Positions 1 to 5,773 of a stretch of 8,811 nucleotides of DNA are shown here, piece after piece. Where the stretch lies: NCBI GenBank assembly GCA_015491595.1, contig WFVP01000083.1:1-8811 (forward strand), written 5' to 3'. Origin of the DNA: Anaerolineales bacterium. GTDB lineage: Bacteria > Chloroflexota > Anaerolineae > Anaerolineales > DRMV01. The number at the start of each line of letters is the position of its first letter. Position 1 is the stretch's first letter. Position numbers and translations under genes: made by a program. Below the pieces are notes generated by a model. The model did not search any database. It saw nothing but the letters and a program-made list of their open reading frames with translations, and was not told where the DNA came from.

Positions 1-2
1 CC

Positions 3-2114
3 TGGCTGCAGGACGTGCTGGAAGGCCGGTATGGTCCCCTCTCCCTCCACGTCCTGTGGGTGATTGGGTCCAAGAAGCCTCTGGACCGGGTGCGTTGGGG
101 TCCGTACGAGAGCATCATGGCCCGGCTGGAAATCGAACCCTTCACCGAGACGGAGACCCGGAACTACTTGCTCCGGCGCGGGATTTCCTCCCCCCGGGCC
201 ATTGAGGTCATTCACAAGGTCGCTGAGGGACGTCCCTTGTGGGTGGCCGCGCTGGCCGACGAGGTGCCCGAGGATGAGCTTCAGCTGGGCTCCATGGCTG
301 GCGTGCCCGTAGAGCGGCTGATGAAGTGGATGCCTCAGGAAGAAGTGGAAGACCTGCTCATCGCCGCCCTGCCCCGGGTGCTGGACGAGGCCGTCCTGGA
401 GGAACTGGTGGGCCGGGAGCGGGCCCAAGCCATCCTGGAACGTCTGCTCACCAAAAGCTTTGTGCACCGCACCCCCCGGGGTCTGGTGCTCAACCGGGAA
501 GTGCGGCAGGCCCTGCTGCGATACTGGCGGAGCTACAGTTTCCCCCGCTTCATCCGCTATCAGGAACAGCTCTCCCAGTACTACCAGGAGGGACGGAAGC
601 GCCTCATTGACAAGACCACCCCGCGCGACACCTTGTGGCAGGACCTGTTCCTGAACGAAATCTACCACCGTCTGGTGATGCAGCCGGACAAAGCCCTGGC
701 CGAGGCCATTGACGGCTTCTTCGAGGCCTGGGAGACGGACGTCCACTGGGCCTACCGCTGGGCCACCACGCTGGTGGACGCGGGATGGGACGTGGAGTCC
801 TGGAACCTGCACAAGTGGGGCCAGAACCTGCTGCGAGCCTACCGGGCCTTTGAAACCGAGACCTTCCAGGAAGCCATCGACCCCCTCACCCTGGTGGTAG
901 AAGCGCCCGAACCCATCACCCGGCACACCCGGGCCATGGCGTACGCCTATCGGGGCCTGGTGTATTTCCTGCTGCGGGACCCGGAGCACGCCCTGGCCGA
1001 CCTGTCGGAGGCCATCCGTTTGGAGTCCAAGCAGGCCTGGCTCCGGGAGCGCCGCGGCGTGGTCTCCCTCCTGGTCCGTCAGGAAATCCAGGCCCTGAAG
1101 GACTTCACGGCCTTGATTCAGATGCAGCAGAACACGGCCTGGGGGTATTTCGCTCGGGGTTGCACCCACTTCCTTCTGAAGCGCTATTCGGAAGCCCTGG
1201 CGGACCTGAACCGCGCGGTGGACGATACCGACGTGGGTCCCTGGGCCCTGGCCATGCGGGGAGAGGTCTACCGGGTTCAGGGGTACGACCATCAGGCGCT
1301 GCAGGACTTTCAGGAAGCCCTGCGCAAGCTGGGGCCGTCCCAGTGGGTTCTCTCTCGCCTGGGCAACGTGCAGTTCCGTATGGGCCGGTTCCGGGAGGCG
1401 GTGCGCACCCTGGACCAGGTCTTGGAGCAGGATCCGGAGAACACCTCCGCGCTGGCCAATCGGGCGCTGGCCTATGAGATGCTGGGAGAGTTCGATCGGG
1501 CGCTGGAGGATTTCAATCGCGCCCTGGAGCTCAAGCCGGATTTCGCGTGGGCTCGGGCCCGCCGGGGCGAGCTCTACATGCTCATGGATGACGATGAGCG
1601 GGCCTTGAAGGATTTTGAGGAGGCCCTGCACCTGAAGCCGGGGTATACCTGGGTCCGGGCCACCCGCGCCCTGTTGCTCGCGTTGCGGGGTGAGGTGGAA
1701 CGGGCTTTGGAGGAACTGAACGACGCGGTCCAGCGCGACCCCGAACAGGACTGGTACCGCTTCTACCGGGCATTGCTCTATATGATGCTCAAGCGCTCTC
1801 GGGACGCGGACAAGGACCTGAAAGAGGCCATTCGCCTGGGAGAAGTTCGGCTGAAGAAGGAGCAGGTGGTGCCTCCCGTGGGCCTGCTCAACCTTATGCT
1901 GTACCATGTGGCTGCGGGCAAGATGAAGAGGGCCGAGGAGTACCTGCGACAGGCTCTGGAGAACGCGGCCAGTCCCTTCTTCCTGCACCTGGCCCGGCAC
2001 CAGTTGCGTTTGCTGGCCCGGCTGTTCCCGGAGCGGAAGGAGGTGCAGGAGTTCGTCTACAAGTTCGACCAGCGTCTCCAGGAAGTCCTGCACCAGCGCA
2101 CCCAGGCCGAGTAA
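3..2114 (+). CDS. STAND-like NTPase/TPR protein, C-terminal part (5' partial)
   Basis: The reading frame is open to the left edge of the window. The GTG at 15 is not a convincing start, because the protein begins in the middle of a domain, so the gene starts upstream. Residues are counted from that GTG. Residues 1-90 look like the end of an AAA/STAND NTPase module: a hydrophobic strand ending WVIGS, an arginine-rich turn, a lid-like stretch (LEIEPFTETETRNYLLRRGI) and a G-x-P-like motif (EGRPLWV). Residues about 100-180 resemble the winged-helix region that follows such NTPases. A linker follows, then nine TPR units at 305-610 and further helical hairpins to the end (699). STAND proteins are signal-transducing switches in which C-terminal repeats sense a ligand or partner and the NTPase oligomerises; that role here is inferred. 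The Walker A and B motifs are outside the window, so NTPase activity cannot be confirmed. A plain TPR scaffold protein is the alternative. Confidence 0.8.
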   Translation, partial: WLQDVLEGRYGPLSLHVLWVIGSKKPLDRVRWGPYESIMARLEIEPFTETETRNYLLRRGISSPRAIEVIHKVAEGRPLWVAALADEVPEDELQLGSMAGVPVERLMKWMPQEEVEDLLIAALPRVLDEAVLEELVGRERAQAILERLLTKSFVHRTPRGLVLNREVRQALLRYWRSYSFPRFIRYQEQLSQYYQEGRKRLIDKTTPRDTLWQDLFLNEIYHRLVMQPDKALAEAIDGFFEAWETDVHWAYRWATTLVDAGWDVESWNLHKWGQNLLRAYRAFETETFQEAIDPLTLVVEAPEPITRHTRAMAYAYRGLVYFLLRDPEHALADLSEAIRLESKQAWLRERRGVVSLLVRQEIQALKDFTALIQMQQNTAWGYFARGCTHFLLKRYSEALADLNRAVDDTDVGPWALAMRGEVYRVQGYDHQALQDFQEALRKLGPSQWVLSRLGNVQFRMGRFREAVRTLDQVLEQDPENTSALANRALAYEMLGEFDRALEDFNRALELKPDFAWARARRGELYMLMDDDERALKDFEEALHLKPGYTWVRATRALLLALRGEVERALEELNDAVQRDPEQDWYRFYRALLYMMLKRSRDADKDLKEAIRLGEVRLKKEQVVPPVGLLNLMLYHVAAGKMKRAEEYLRQALENAASPFFLHLARHQLRLLARLFPERKEVQEFVYKFDQRLQEVLHQRTQAE
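927..1844 (+). repeat. Nine consecutive TPR units in the STAND-like protein
   Basis: Residues 305-610 of the upstream protein divide into nine back-to-back units of exactly 34 residues with no insertion or deletion. The units show the TPR pattern: a small residue near position 8, G/A at 10, a bulky residue near 13, G or charged at 17, A at 22, and often P or an acidic residue at 34. Seven of the nine (units 2-5 and 7-9) carry Trp at position 4. Units 6 and 7, ending ELKP and HLKP, are closest to consensus. TPR arrays form a superhelix that binds peptides or proteins. At the DNA level the units differ too much to be a recent tandem duplication. Confidence 0.88.
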
Positions 2115-2201
2115 CCTGCCCTCGGGACGCCCTCCTTTTGGCTTTCTTTTTTTATCCACCTTCGGTACACTTTTTACACACCCCTTTCAGGATGCACGAG
2201 G
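2115..2201 (+). promoter_or_regulatory. Short intergenic region with possible promoter for the SDR unit
   Basis: These 87 nt separate the TPR gene from the SDR gene. They are markedly more T-rich than the surroundings, with a run of T at about 2147-2153. A possible -10 box TACACT lies at 2166-2171, placing transcription start near 2178 and giving a leader of about 24 nt. I see no good -35 at the usual spacing. CAGGA at 2188-2192 could act as ribosome binding site for the ATG at 2202. I found no convincing hairpin before the T-run, so a terminator for the upstream gene is not supported; read-through is possible. Confidence 0.35.
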
Positions 2202-3008
2202 ATGCGCTCCCTTCGTGGTCGTGTGGTGTTGATTACCGGAGGTTCCCGAGGGATTGGGGCGGCAACGGCTGGCCTCTTCGCCCGGCATGGCGCACGGGTG
2301 CTCATCAGCGCCCGTCGGGAGGAGCCGCTGTATCAAACAGCCCTGCGCCTCCGGGAGGAGACGGGGCAGGATGTGCGTGCCGTGCTCGCGGACGTTCGTC
2401 GTCCTGAAGAGGTCCGCCGATTGGTGGAGACCGCCCTCGCCACATGGGGACGCCTGGACGTGGTGGTGGCCAACGCGGGGGTGTACGTGCAAGTACCGGT
2501 GCGGGAGACCACCCTGGAGGACTTCCATCGCGCGTTTGCGGTGAATTTCTACGGCGCGGTGGCGGTGGTCCTGGAAGCCCTGCCCCATCTGCTGGCCCAG
2601 GGGGAAGGCCACATTGTGTTGGTTACCAGCATGGACGCCAAAAAGGGCATCCCCCCCGACGGTCCGTACGTGGCCGCGAAGGCGGCTCTGAGCGCCTGGG
2701 GGGACGTCCTCCGCCAGGAACTCCACGGCACCGGGGTGGGCGTCTCCATCGTGTTCCCCGGCCGGGTGGATACCGACATGGTGGCCCATTTGCGGGTGCC
2801 CTGGATTTCCGCTAAAATGCCTCCCCAAAAGGTGGCCCAGGCCATCCTGGACGCGGTGCGCGGGAACCGGGCCGAAGTCATCGTTCCTTGGCACGCCCGC
2901 CTGCTGGGGTGGACCCAGGCCTTTTTCCCCCGTCTGGCCGATTGGGCGGTGCGGTGGTTGCGTCTCTCGGGTGAACCCTTATCCGCTGTCCAGGAGGAAG
3001 GACCATGA
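2202..3008 (+). CDS. SDR family NAD(P)-dependent oxidoreductase
   Basis: The 268-residue product is a classical short-chain dehydrogenase/reductase, typical in length for the family. The Rossmann-fold cofactor motif TGGSRGIG is at 12-19, Asp64 follows strand 3, NAG is at 91-93, and the catalytic set is Asn116, Ser144, Tyr157 and Lys161 with the expected 13-residue Ser-Tyr spacing. FPGRVDT near 185 matches the usual PG motif after strand 6. Arg38 and Arg39 after strand 2 favour NADP(H) over NAD(H). The enzyme should catalyse a carbonyl/alcohol hydride transfer in the cytosol; the substrate cannot be read from sequence. The C-terminal tail (about 225-268) is rich in Trp and Arg and could touch the membrane or a partner. 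The stop codon overlaps the start of the next gene by four bases (ATGA), so the two are probably translated together. Start choice: first ATG with an AGGA-like site about 9 nt upstream. Confidence 0.93.
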   Translation: MRSLRGRVVLITGGSRGIGAATAGLFARHGARVLISARREEPLYQTALRLREETGQDVRAVLADVRRPEEVRRLVETALATWGRLDVVVANAGVYVQVPVRETTLEDFHRAFAVNFYGAVAVVLEALPHLLAQGEGHIVLVTSMDAKKGIPPDGPYVAAKAALSAWGDVLRQELHGTGVGVSIVFPGRVDTDMVAHLRVPWISAKMPPQKVAQAILDAVRGNRAEVIVPWHARLLGWTQAFFPRLADWAVRWLRLSGEPLSAVQEEGP

Positions 3009-4525
3009 CGCAAGGTGTGTATCCCCCTCACCCCTGGCTGCAAGTCCAGGAGGTGGCCTTTGTGCCTCGTGCGTCTTCCCCGTTGACCGCGCGGGTCATG
3101 GAAGGCCTGGCCCGCACCTTTCAGGCTTTGGGGCACCGGGTGGTGGAGCGTCCCCGCCCGGGCCATACGACCATTGTGATCACTTCCGCGCCTTATGGTG
3201 AAGACGTGTACTGGAAGGAGGCGCTGTTGTTCAACCTCCGCCGTCTGTATGGCATGCGGCGGGTGGCGAATTTCTGGACGGTGGTCACGGTGTCTCCCCA
3301 GCGCTTTCGGGAGGACCTGGCCCGCATTCAACAGGCCCTGGCGGACGGTGTGGAGGGCCTGAGCCGGTTGCAGTTCGCGGGGTTGGCGCCCTCGGCCGCG
3401 CCCGCGTTGTGGGAGCAAGGTCGTCGCGGAGGACCCATCGCGGTGTTGGAGCGGGTGGTGCAGACCCAGGCCAAATCCATCCGCGTGTTGCTGGTGGTGG
3501 GGGACGAGCAGCCGCAAGAGGCCTATATTTTCGACCTGGTGGGCGCTTACCCCCGCATTCCCTTCCGCAACGAAGCCGACTTCCTGCAGGAAATCGTGTT
3601 GCGCATGGTGACCGTGGCCAGCACCCGCACGGTGAGCCAACATCAAATGCAAGGGGAACCCATCCCTCGGCAGGTTTGGGAGGCGCTGACCGCGCCCAGG
3701 GCCATGATGCAGGCCAGCCGGGCCTTCGCCCAGCGGGATTTCTTCTCTCCCATGGTGCGTATCGCAGATTTCACCAACGTGCCGGGCGCGCTCATCATCT
3801 CGGCCATGATTGCCGAGCAATACAGCGAGGGTTGCTTCGCCACCTGGGAACCCCAACTGGACGCCCTGGTGGCCACGGTGACGGGCAGCGCCCGACCCGT
3901 GCACAAGGGGAGCCTGGAGGAGAAGGACCTGGCCGTCATCGTCGGGGTGCGGCCCGACGGTATGGGTGCCTATTACCGTCCGGTGGAGGGCCTGCCCAAC
4001 GACCCGCCCTCGTCCGAAGCGGTGGAACTGTACGGCATGGACGAGAAACTGCCCCGCATCTCCTGGAACGGGCATGAGGTGCCAGTGACCCGTTCCAAAC
4101 TCCATGGGCATCGCGGGGTGGCCGCCTACGACCCCAAACGGGTGGAGTTCGTGCCCCTGGAAGAGGTCTATCATCACTATCCCGTGACCTGCGCTTCCGA
4201 GGCCCAGGCCCTCGCGGTGAAGGCCGCGTTCCAGCGGGCGGCGTGCCTGCGCGACCCCGAAGACCCCCGCACCCTGGCCTTCACCATCATCCCCTGCCAC
4301 GGCGTCATCATCGTGGAAAAGTGGGTGCCGGGGAAGGAGCCCTTCCAGGAGATTTGGGAAGCCATGGACCAGGGGGCGCTGGAGATGTCCCTGGCCGTGC
4401 CCCAGGGACCCTTTGGCTACCGCCCCGGACCGGATGGACGGATGCACTACACCGAAGACCCGGCCTTCTGGCCCTGGCGTCGGGAGGCTTCGGCTTCCGA
4501 GACGGTGGGCAGCGCGGTGTCGTGA
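3005..4525 (+). CDS. Conserved-looking protein of unknown function, 506 residues
   Basis: I cannot assign this protein to a characterised family. It is soluble: no signal peptide or membrane helix is visible. The N-terminal 120 residues alternate strands and helices (for example HTTIVITSAPYG near residue 55, then FWTVVTVSP), suggesting an alpha/beta fold. A middle block (about 155-260) holds IRVLLVVGDEQPQEAYIFDL. The region 270-400 has features that look conserved by composition: SEGCFATWEP, TGSARPVHKG, VGVRPDGMGAYYRP, NDPPSSEAVELYGMD and SKLHGHRGVAAYDP. HHYPVTCAS and IIPCHGVIIVEKWVPGK follow. The density of His, Glu, Asp and Cys in these motifs would fit a metal-dependent or catalytic site, but that is inference. 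ATG at 3005 overlaps the SDR stop (ATGA) and GGAGGAAGG precedes it, so start and translational coupling are well supported. Coupling suggests a role in the same pathway as the SDR. A strong terminator follows 7 nt after the stop. Confidence 0.85.
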   Translation: MTQGVYPPHPWLQVQEVAFVPRASSPLTARVMEGLARTFQALGHRVVERPRPGHTTIVITSAPYGEDVYWKEALLFNLRRLYGMRRVANFWTVVTVSPQRFREDLARIQQALADGVEGLSRLQFAGLAPSAAPALWEQGRRGGPIAVLERVVQTQAKSIRVLLVVGDEQPQEAYIFDLVGAYPRIPFRNEADFLQEIVLRMVTVASTRTVSQHQMQGEPIPRQVWEALTAPRAMMQASRAFAQRDFFSPMVRIADFTNVPGALIISAMIAEQYSEGCFATWEPQLDALVATVTGSARPVHKGSLEEKDLAVIVGVRPDGMGAYYRPVEGLPNDPPSSEAVELYGMDEKLPRISWNGHEVPVTRSKLHGHRGVAAYDPKRVEFVPLEEVYHHYPVTCASEAQALAVKAAFQRAACLRDPEDPRTLAFTIIPCHGVIIVEKWVPGKEPFQEIWEAMDQGALEMSLAVPQGPFGYRPGPDGRMHYTEDPAFWPWRREASASETVGSAVS

Positions 4526-4532
4526 GGAACGC

Positions 4533-4570
4533 AACGAAAAGAGGCGGCCCCATGGCCGCCTCTTTTCGTT
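4533..4570. terminator. Bidirectional intrinsic terminator, perfect 17-bp stem
   Basis: The left arm AACGAAAAGAGGCGGCC (4533-4549) is the exact reverse complement of the right arm (4554-4570), with a four-base CCAT loop. The GC-rich core is flanked by A-rich and T-rich stem ends, so the transcript from either strand ends the hairpin in a U-rich stretch. It lies between the convergent 506-residue protein gene (stop at 4525) and the SDH-like gene (stop at 4590), and would terminate both. Confidence 0.92.
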
Positions 4571-4589
4571 TTCCGGACGCAGAAGGGCC

Positions 4590-4943
4590 TCAGGACAACA
4601 GCCACAGGAGCCACCACCCGTAGAGCACGGCGAGAAGGCCCAGCAGGGCCAGGACCCAGGTGAGACGTCGTAGGTTGATGGGGGAAAGGCCCAGGTCCAG
4701 GGCCAGGGCCCGGATGCCCAGTAGCGCGTGGACAACTACCGTGGGCAGGAACAGGGCTTCCAGCGCTACCACCGCGGGCTGGCGCAGGTAGGCCACCACC
4801 TGGTCATACGTGCGCAGGCCGCCCGGCGCGAGGTAGTGCTGGGCCACCCAGTGCACCCCCAGGAAGAGAACCAGGAGCAGCCCTGTGGCCGCCTGCCAGG
4901 CCCACCATCGTCCTTCTCGTCCCGGAGAGGCTCCGTCCATCAT
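4590..4943 (-). CDS. Succinate dehydrogenase cytochrome b/membrane anchor-like protein
   Basis: The 117-residue product has three predicted membrane helices at about 17-38, 56-82 and 93-116, the layout of SdhC/SdhD-type anchors. His31 and His36 at the end of helix 1 and His72 in helix 2, followed by LLGIR and then DLG, match the H-x3-G-x-R ... D-x-G pattern typical of SDH/fumarate reductase cytochrome b subunits, where such His residues bind haem b. In that family the anchor holds the SdhA-SdhB dimer on the membrane and passes electrons to quinone. No flavoprotein or iron-sulfur subunit gene lies in this window: the upstream neighbour is the DUF177 gene and the downstream one is a terminator. 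ATG at 4943 overlaps the DUF177 stop (ATGA). A second ATG at 4940 sits at slightly better distance from the GAGG motif and could be the true start. Alternative: a small membrane protein only distantly related to SDH anchors. Confidence 0.68.
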   Translation of the reverse strand: MMDGASPGREGRWWAWQAATGLLLVLFLGVHWVAQHYLAPGGLRTYDQVVAYLRQPAVVALEALFLPTVVVHALLGIRALALDLGLSPINLRRLTWVLALLGLLAVLYGWWLLWLLS

Positions 4944-5470
4944 TCCTCGTGTTCACCCTGGGTCGAAGTGAGCAGCGCCTGTAGGGCCGTCCAGCGGGGG
5001 TCGATGGGCGCTTGCTGGTGGTCGCAGGTCTCCACGTTGAGGTCCACCCCGCACACCGGACACAGCCCTTTGCACTCGGGAGAGCACAGGGGATTGAAGG
5101 GGATGTCCAAAATCATGAACTCCCGCACCAGCGGGGCCAAATCCACGATGCCCGTGGCCGGGTACATGAGCCCCGACTCGGTGACGTGCTTTTCGGAAAA
5201 GGCATAGAGCTCCTCAAAGACGGCCCGGACGGGTTGTTGGATGGGTTTCAGGCAGCGCACGCATACCTGGGGCGTGGTGGCCTGCAGGTCGACGCGAAAG
5301 AGCAGGCCTTGGGGCGTGCGCACCACCGTCACCGAGCCCTCCACGTCCCGGAGCTCCAAATCTTCCAGCCGCACGTAGGCCAGGTCCTGAAAGCGGAATT
5401 CCCGCTCGTACCCGATATCCTCGGCGGCGATGAAGCCCACATTTAAACGAAAAGGCTGAAACCCGACCAT
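4940..5470 (-). CDS. yceD: DUF177/YceD-family protein with Cys-rich C-terminus
   Basis: The 176-residue product shows the DUF177 hallmarks: CVRC at 70-73 and, near the C-terminus, C129-x3-C133-x-G-L-C137-x2-C140-G-x-D-L-N, then Cys149-x-His151 and DPRWTALQAL. The Cys cluster probably binds zinc. In E. coli YceD is linked to 23S rRNA accumulation, and the gene commonly precedes rpmF (ribosomal protein L32); here no rpmF follows. The frame extends upstream to a GTG at 5500, but ATG at 5470 is preferred: GGGAGG (5480-5485) lies 9 nt before it, and the GTG falls about where transcription should start from the TATAAT at 5507-5512. The protein is expected in the cytosol and likely acts in ribosome assembly, by family knowledge. 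It overlaps the downstream SDH-like gene by four bases, so both come from one transcript. Confidence 0.9.
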   Translation of the reverse strand: MVGFQPFRLNVGFIAAEDIGYEREFRFQDLAYVRLEDLELRDVEGSVTVVRTPQGLLFRVDLQATTPQVCVRCLKPIQQPVRAVFEELYAFSEKHVTESGLMYPATGIVDLAPLVREFMILDIPFNPLCSPECKGLCPVCGVDLNVETCDHQQAPIDPRWTALQALLTSTQGEHEE

Positions 5471-5506
5471 GGCCCATCGCCTCCCTTGAGAAATCGGCAC
5501 TTAGGC

Positions 5507-5515
5507 ATTATAGCA
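5507..5515 (-). promoter_or_regulatory. Extended -10 promoter for the yceD unit
   Basis: On the minus strand the sequence reads TGC-TATAAT: a consensus -10 hexamer (5507-5512) with the TG of an extended -10 element just upstream. No good -35 lies at the 16-18 nt spacing, which fits an extended -10 promoter. Transcription would start near 5500, giving a leader of about 30 nt with the GGGAGG ribosome binding site and the ATG at 5470. Confidence 0.75.
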
Positions 5516-5705
5516 CGCCCCTTCCCTCAAGGTGCCGGATGGGATGGCCCGAACCGCACAAAAGGAGGGCAAAGCGGCCTTGAGGAAAATGGCGGGATGG
5601 CTCCTTTCGCGGTGATGGCGGGAACCTGGGACAACAGGTCGGAACGGCCGGGTAAGGCGGCGCAGCCAGGGTCCCGACTGTCTCCTGAATTTCACTGAAA
5701 GACCC
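5516..5705. other. Unassigned GC-rich stretch between divergent promoters
   Basis: These 190 nt lie between the leftward yceD promoter and the rightward exporter promoter. I see no credible coding frame with a ribosome binding site. Several inverted repeats are present: CCTCAAGG (5525-5532) with CCTTGAGG (5578-5585); ACCTG (5624-5628) with CAGGT (5635-5639); GGGAC (5628-5632) with GTCCC (5671-5675); and GTCGG (5638-5642) with CCGAC (5674-5678). The last three compete with each other. I compared it by eye with SRP RNA, RNase P RNA and the T-box core and found no convincing match. It may be regulatory DNA, a small RNA, or chance pairing in GC-rich sequence. Confidence 0.35.
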
Positions 5706-5733
5706 TTGACAATTCTCTCAACTTGTGTACACT
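5706..5733 (+). promoter_or_regulatory. Sigma-70-type promoter for the exporter operon
   Basis: A perfect -35 hexamer TTGACA (5706-5711) is followed after 16 nt by TACACT (5728-5733), a four-of-six match to the -10 consensus. Transcription would start near 5740, giving a leader of about 35 nt. The surrounding sequence is clearly more AT-rich than the genes. The -10 is overlapped by a palindrome, which suggests repression. Confidence 0.75.
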
Positions 5734-5756
5734 GCATACAAGTTTGTAAAACAAAC
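5720..5756. promoter_or_regulatory. Putative operator: two overlapping palindromes on the -10/start site
   Basis: Palindrome 1 has 7-bp arms AACTTGT (5720-5726) and ACAAGTT (5738-5744), centre to centre 18 bp apart, and encloses the -10 box. Palindrome 2, GTTTGT-AAA-ACAAAC (5742-5756), has 6-bp arms and shares its left end with the right arm of palindrome 1. All four half-sites contain TTGT/ACAA. Such spacing suits a dimeric winged-helix repressor bound over the promoter. The obvious candidate is the small regulator encoded second in this operon; that link is inference. Confidence 0.6.
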
Positions 5757-5773
5757 CAGTCTGGAGGACAATC

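Noticed and set aside
2115..2160. Intrinsic terminator after the TPR gene
   Set aside because: A T-run is present, but no stem longer than about 3 bp precedes it.
3005..4525. L-arabinose/L-fucose isomerase identity for the 506-residue protein
   Set aside because: Length and a His/Glu-rich C-terminal half are reminiscent, but I could not find the metal-ligand motifs of those enzymes in the right order and context.
2549..4735. A 728-codon open frame on the minus strand
   Set aside because: It lies antisense to the SDR and 506-residue genes, runs through the terminator, has no ribosome binding site, and its product is a His/Gly/Arg/Pro-rich string with no domain pattern. It is a shadow caused by high GC content.
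5600..5690. Possible SRP RNA, T-box or RNase P RNA
   Set aside because: Fragments such as CCGGGTAAGGCGGCGCAGCC recall pieces of known RNAs, but the conserved cores (SRP tetraloop and asymmetric loop, T-box GGTGG element, RNase P CR motifs) are not present in order.
5486..5698. A 70-codon plus-strand frame in the divergent region
   Set aside because: It starts at TTG inside the yceD leader without a ribosome binding site and its product has no recognisable pattern.
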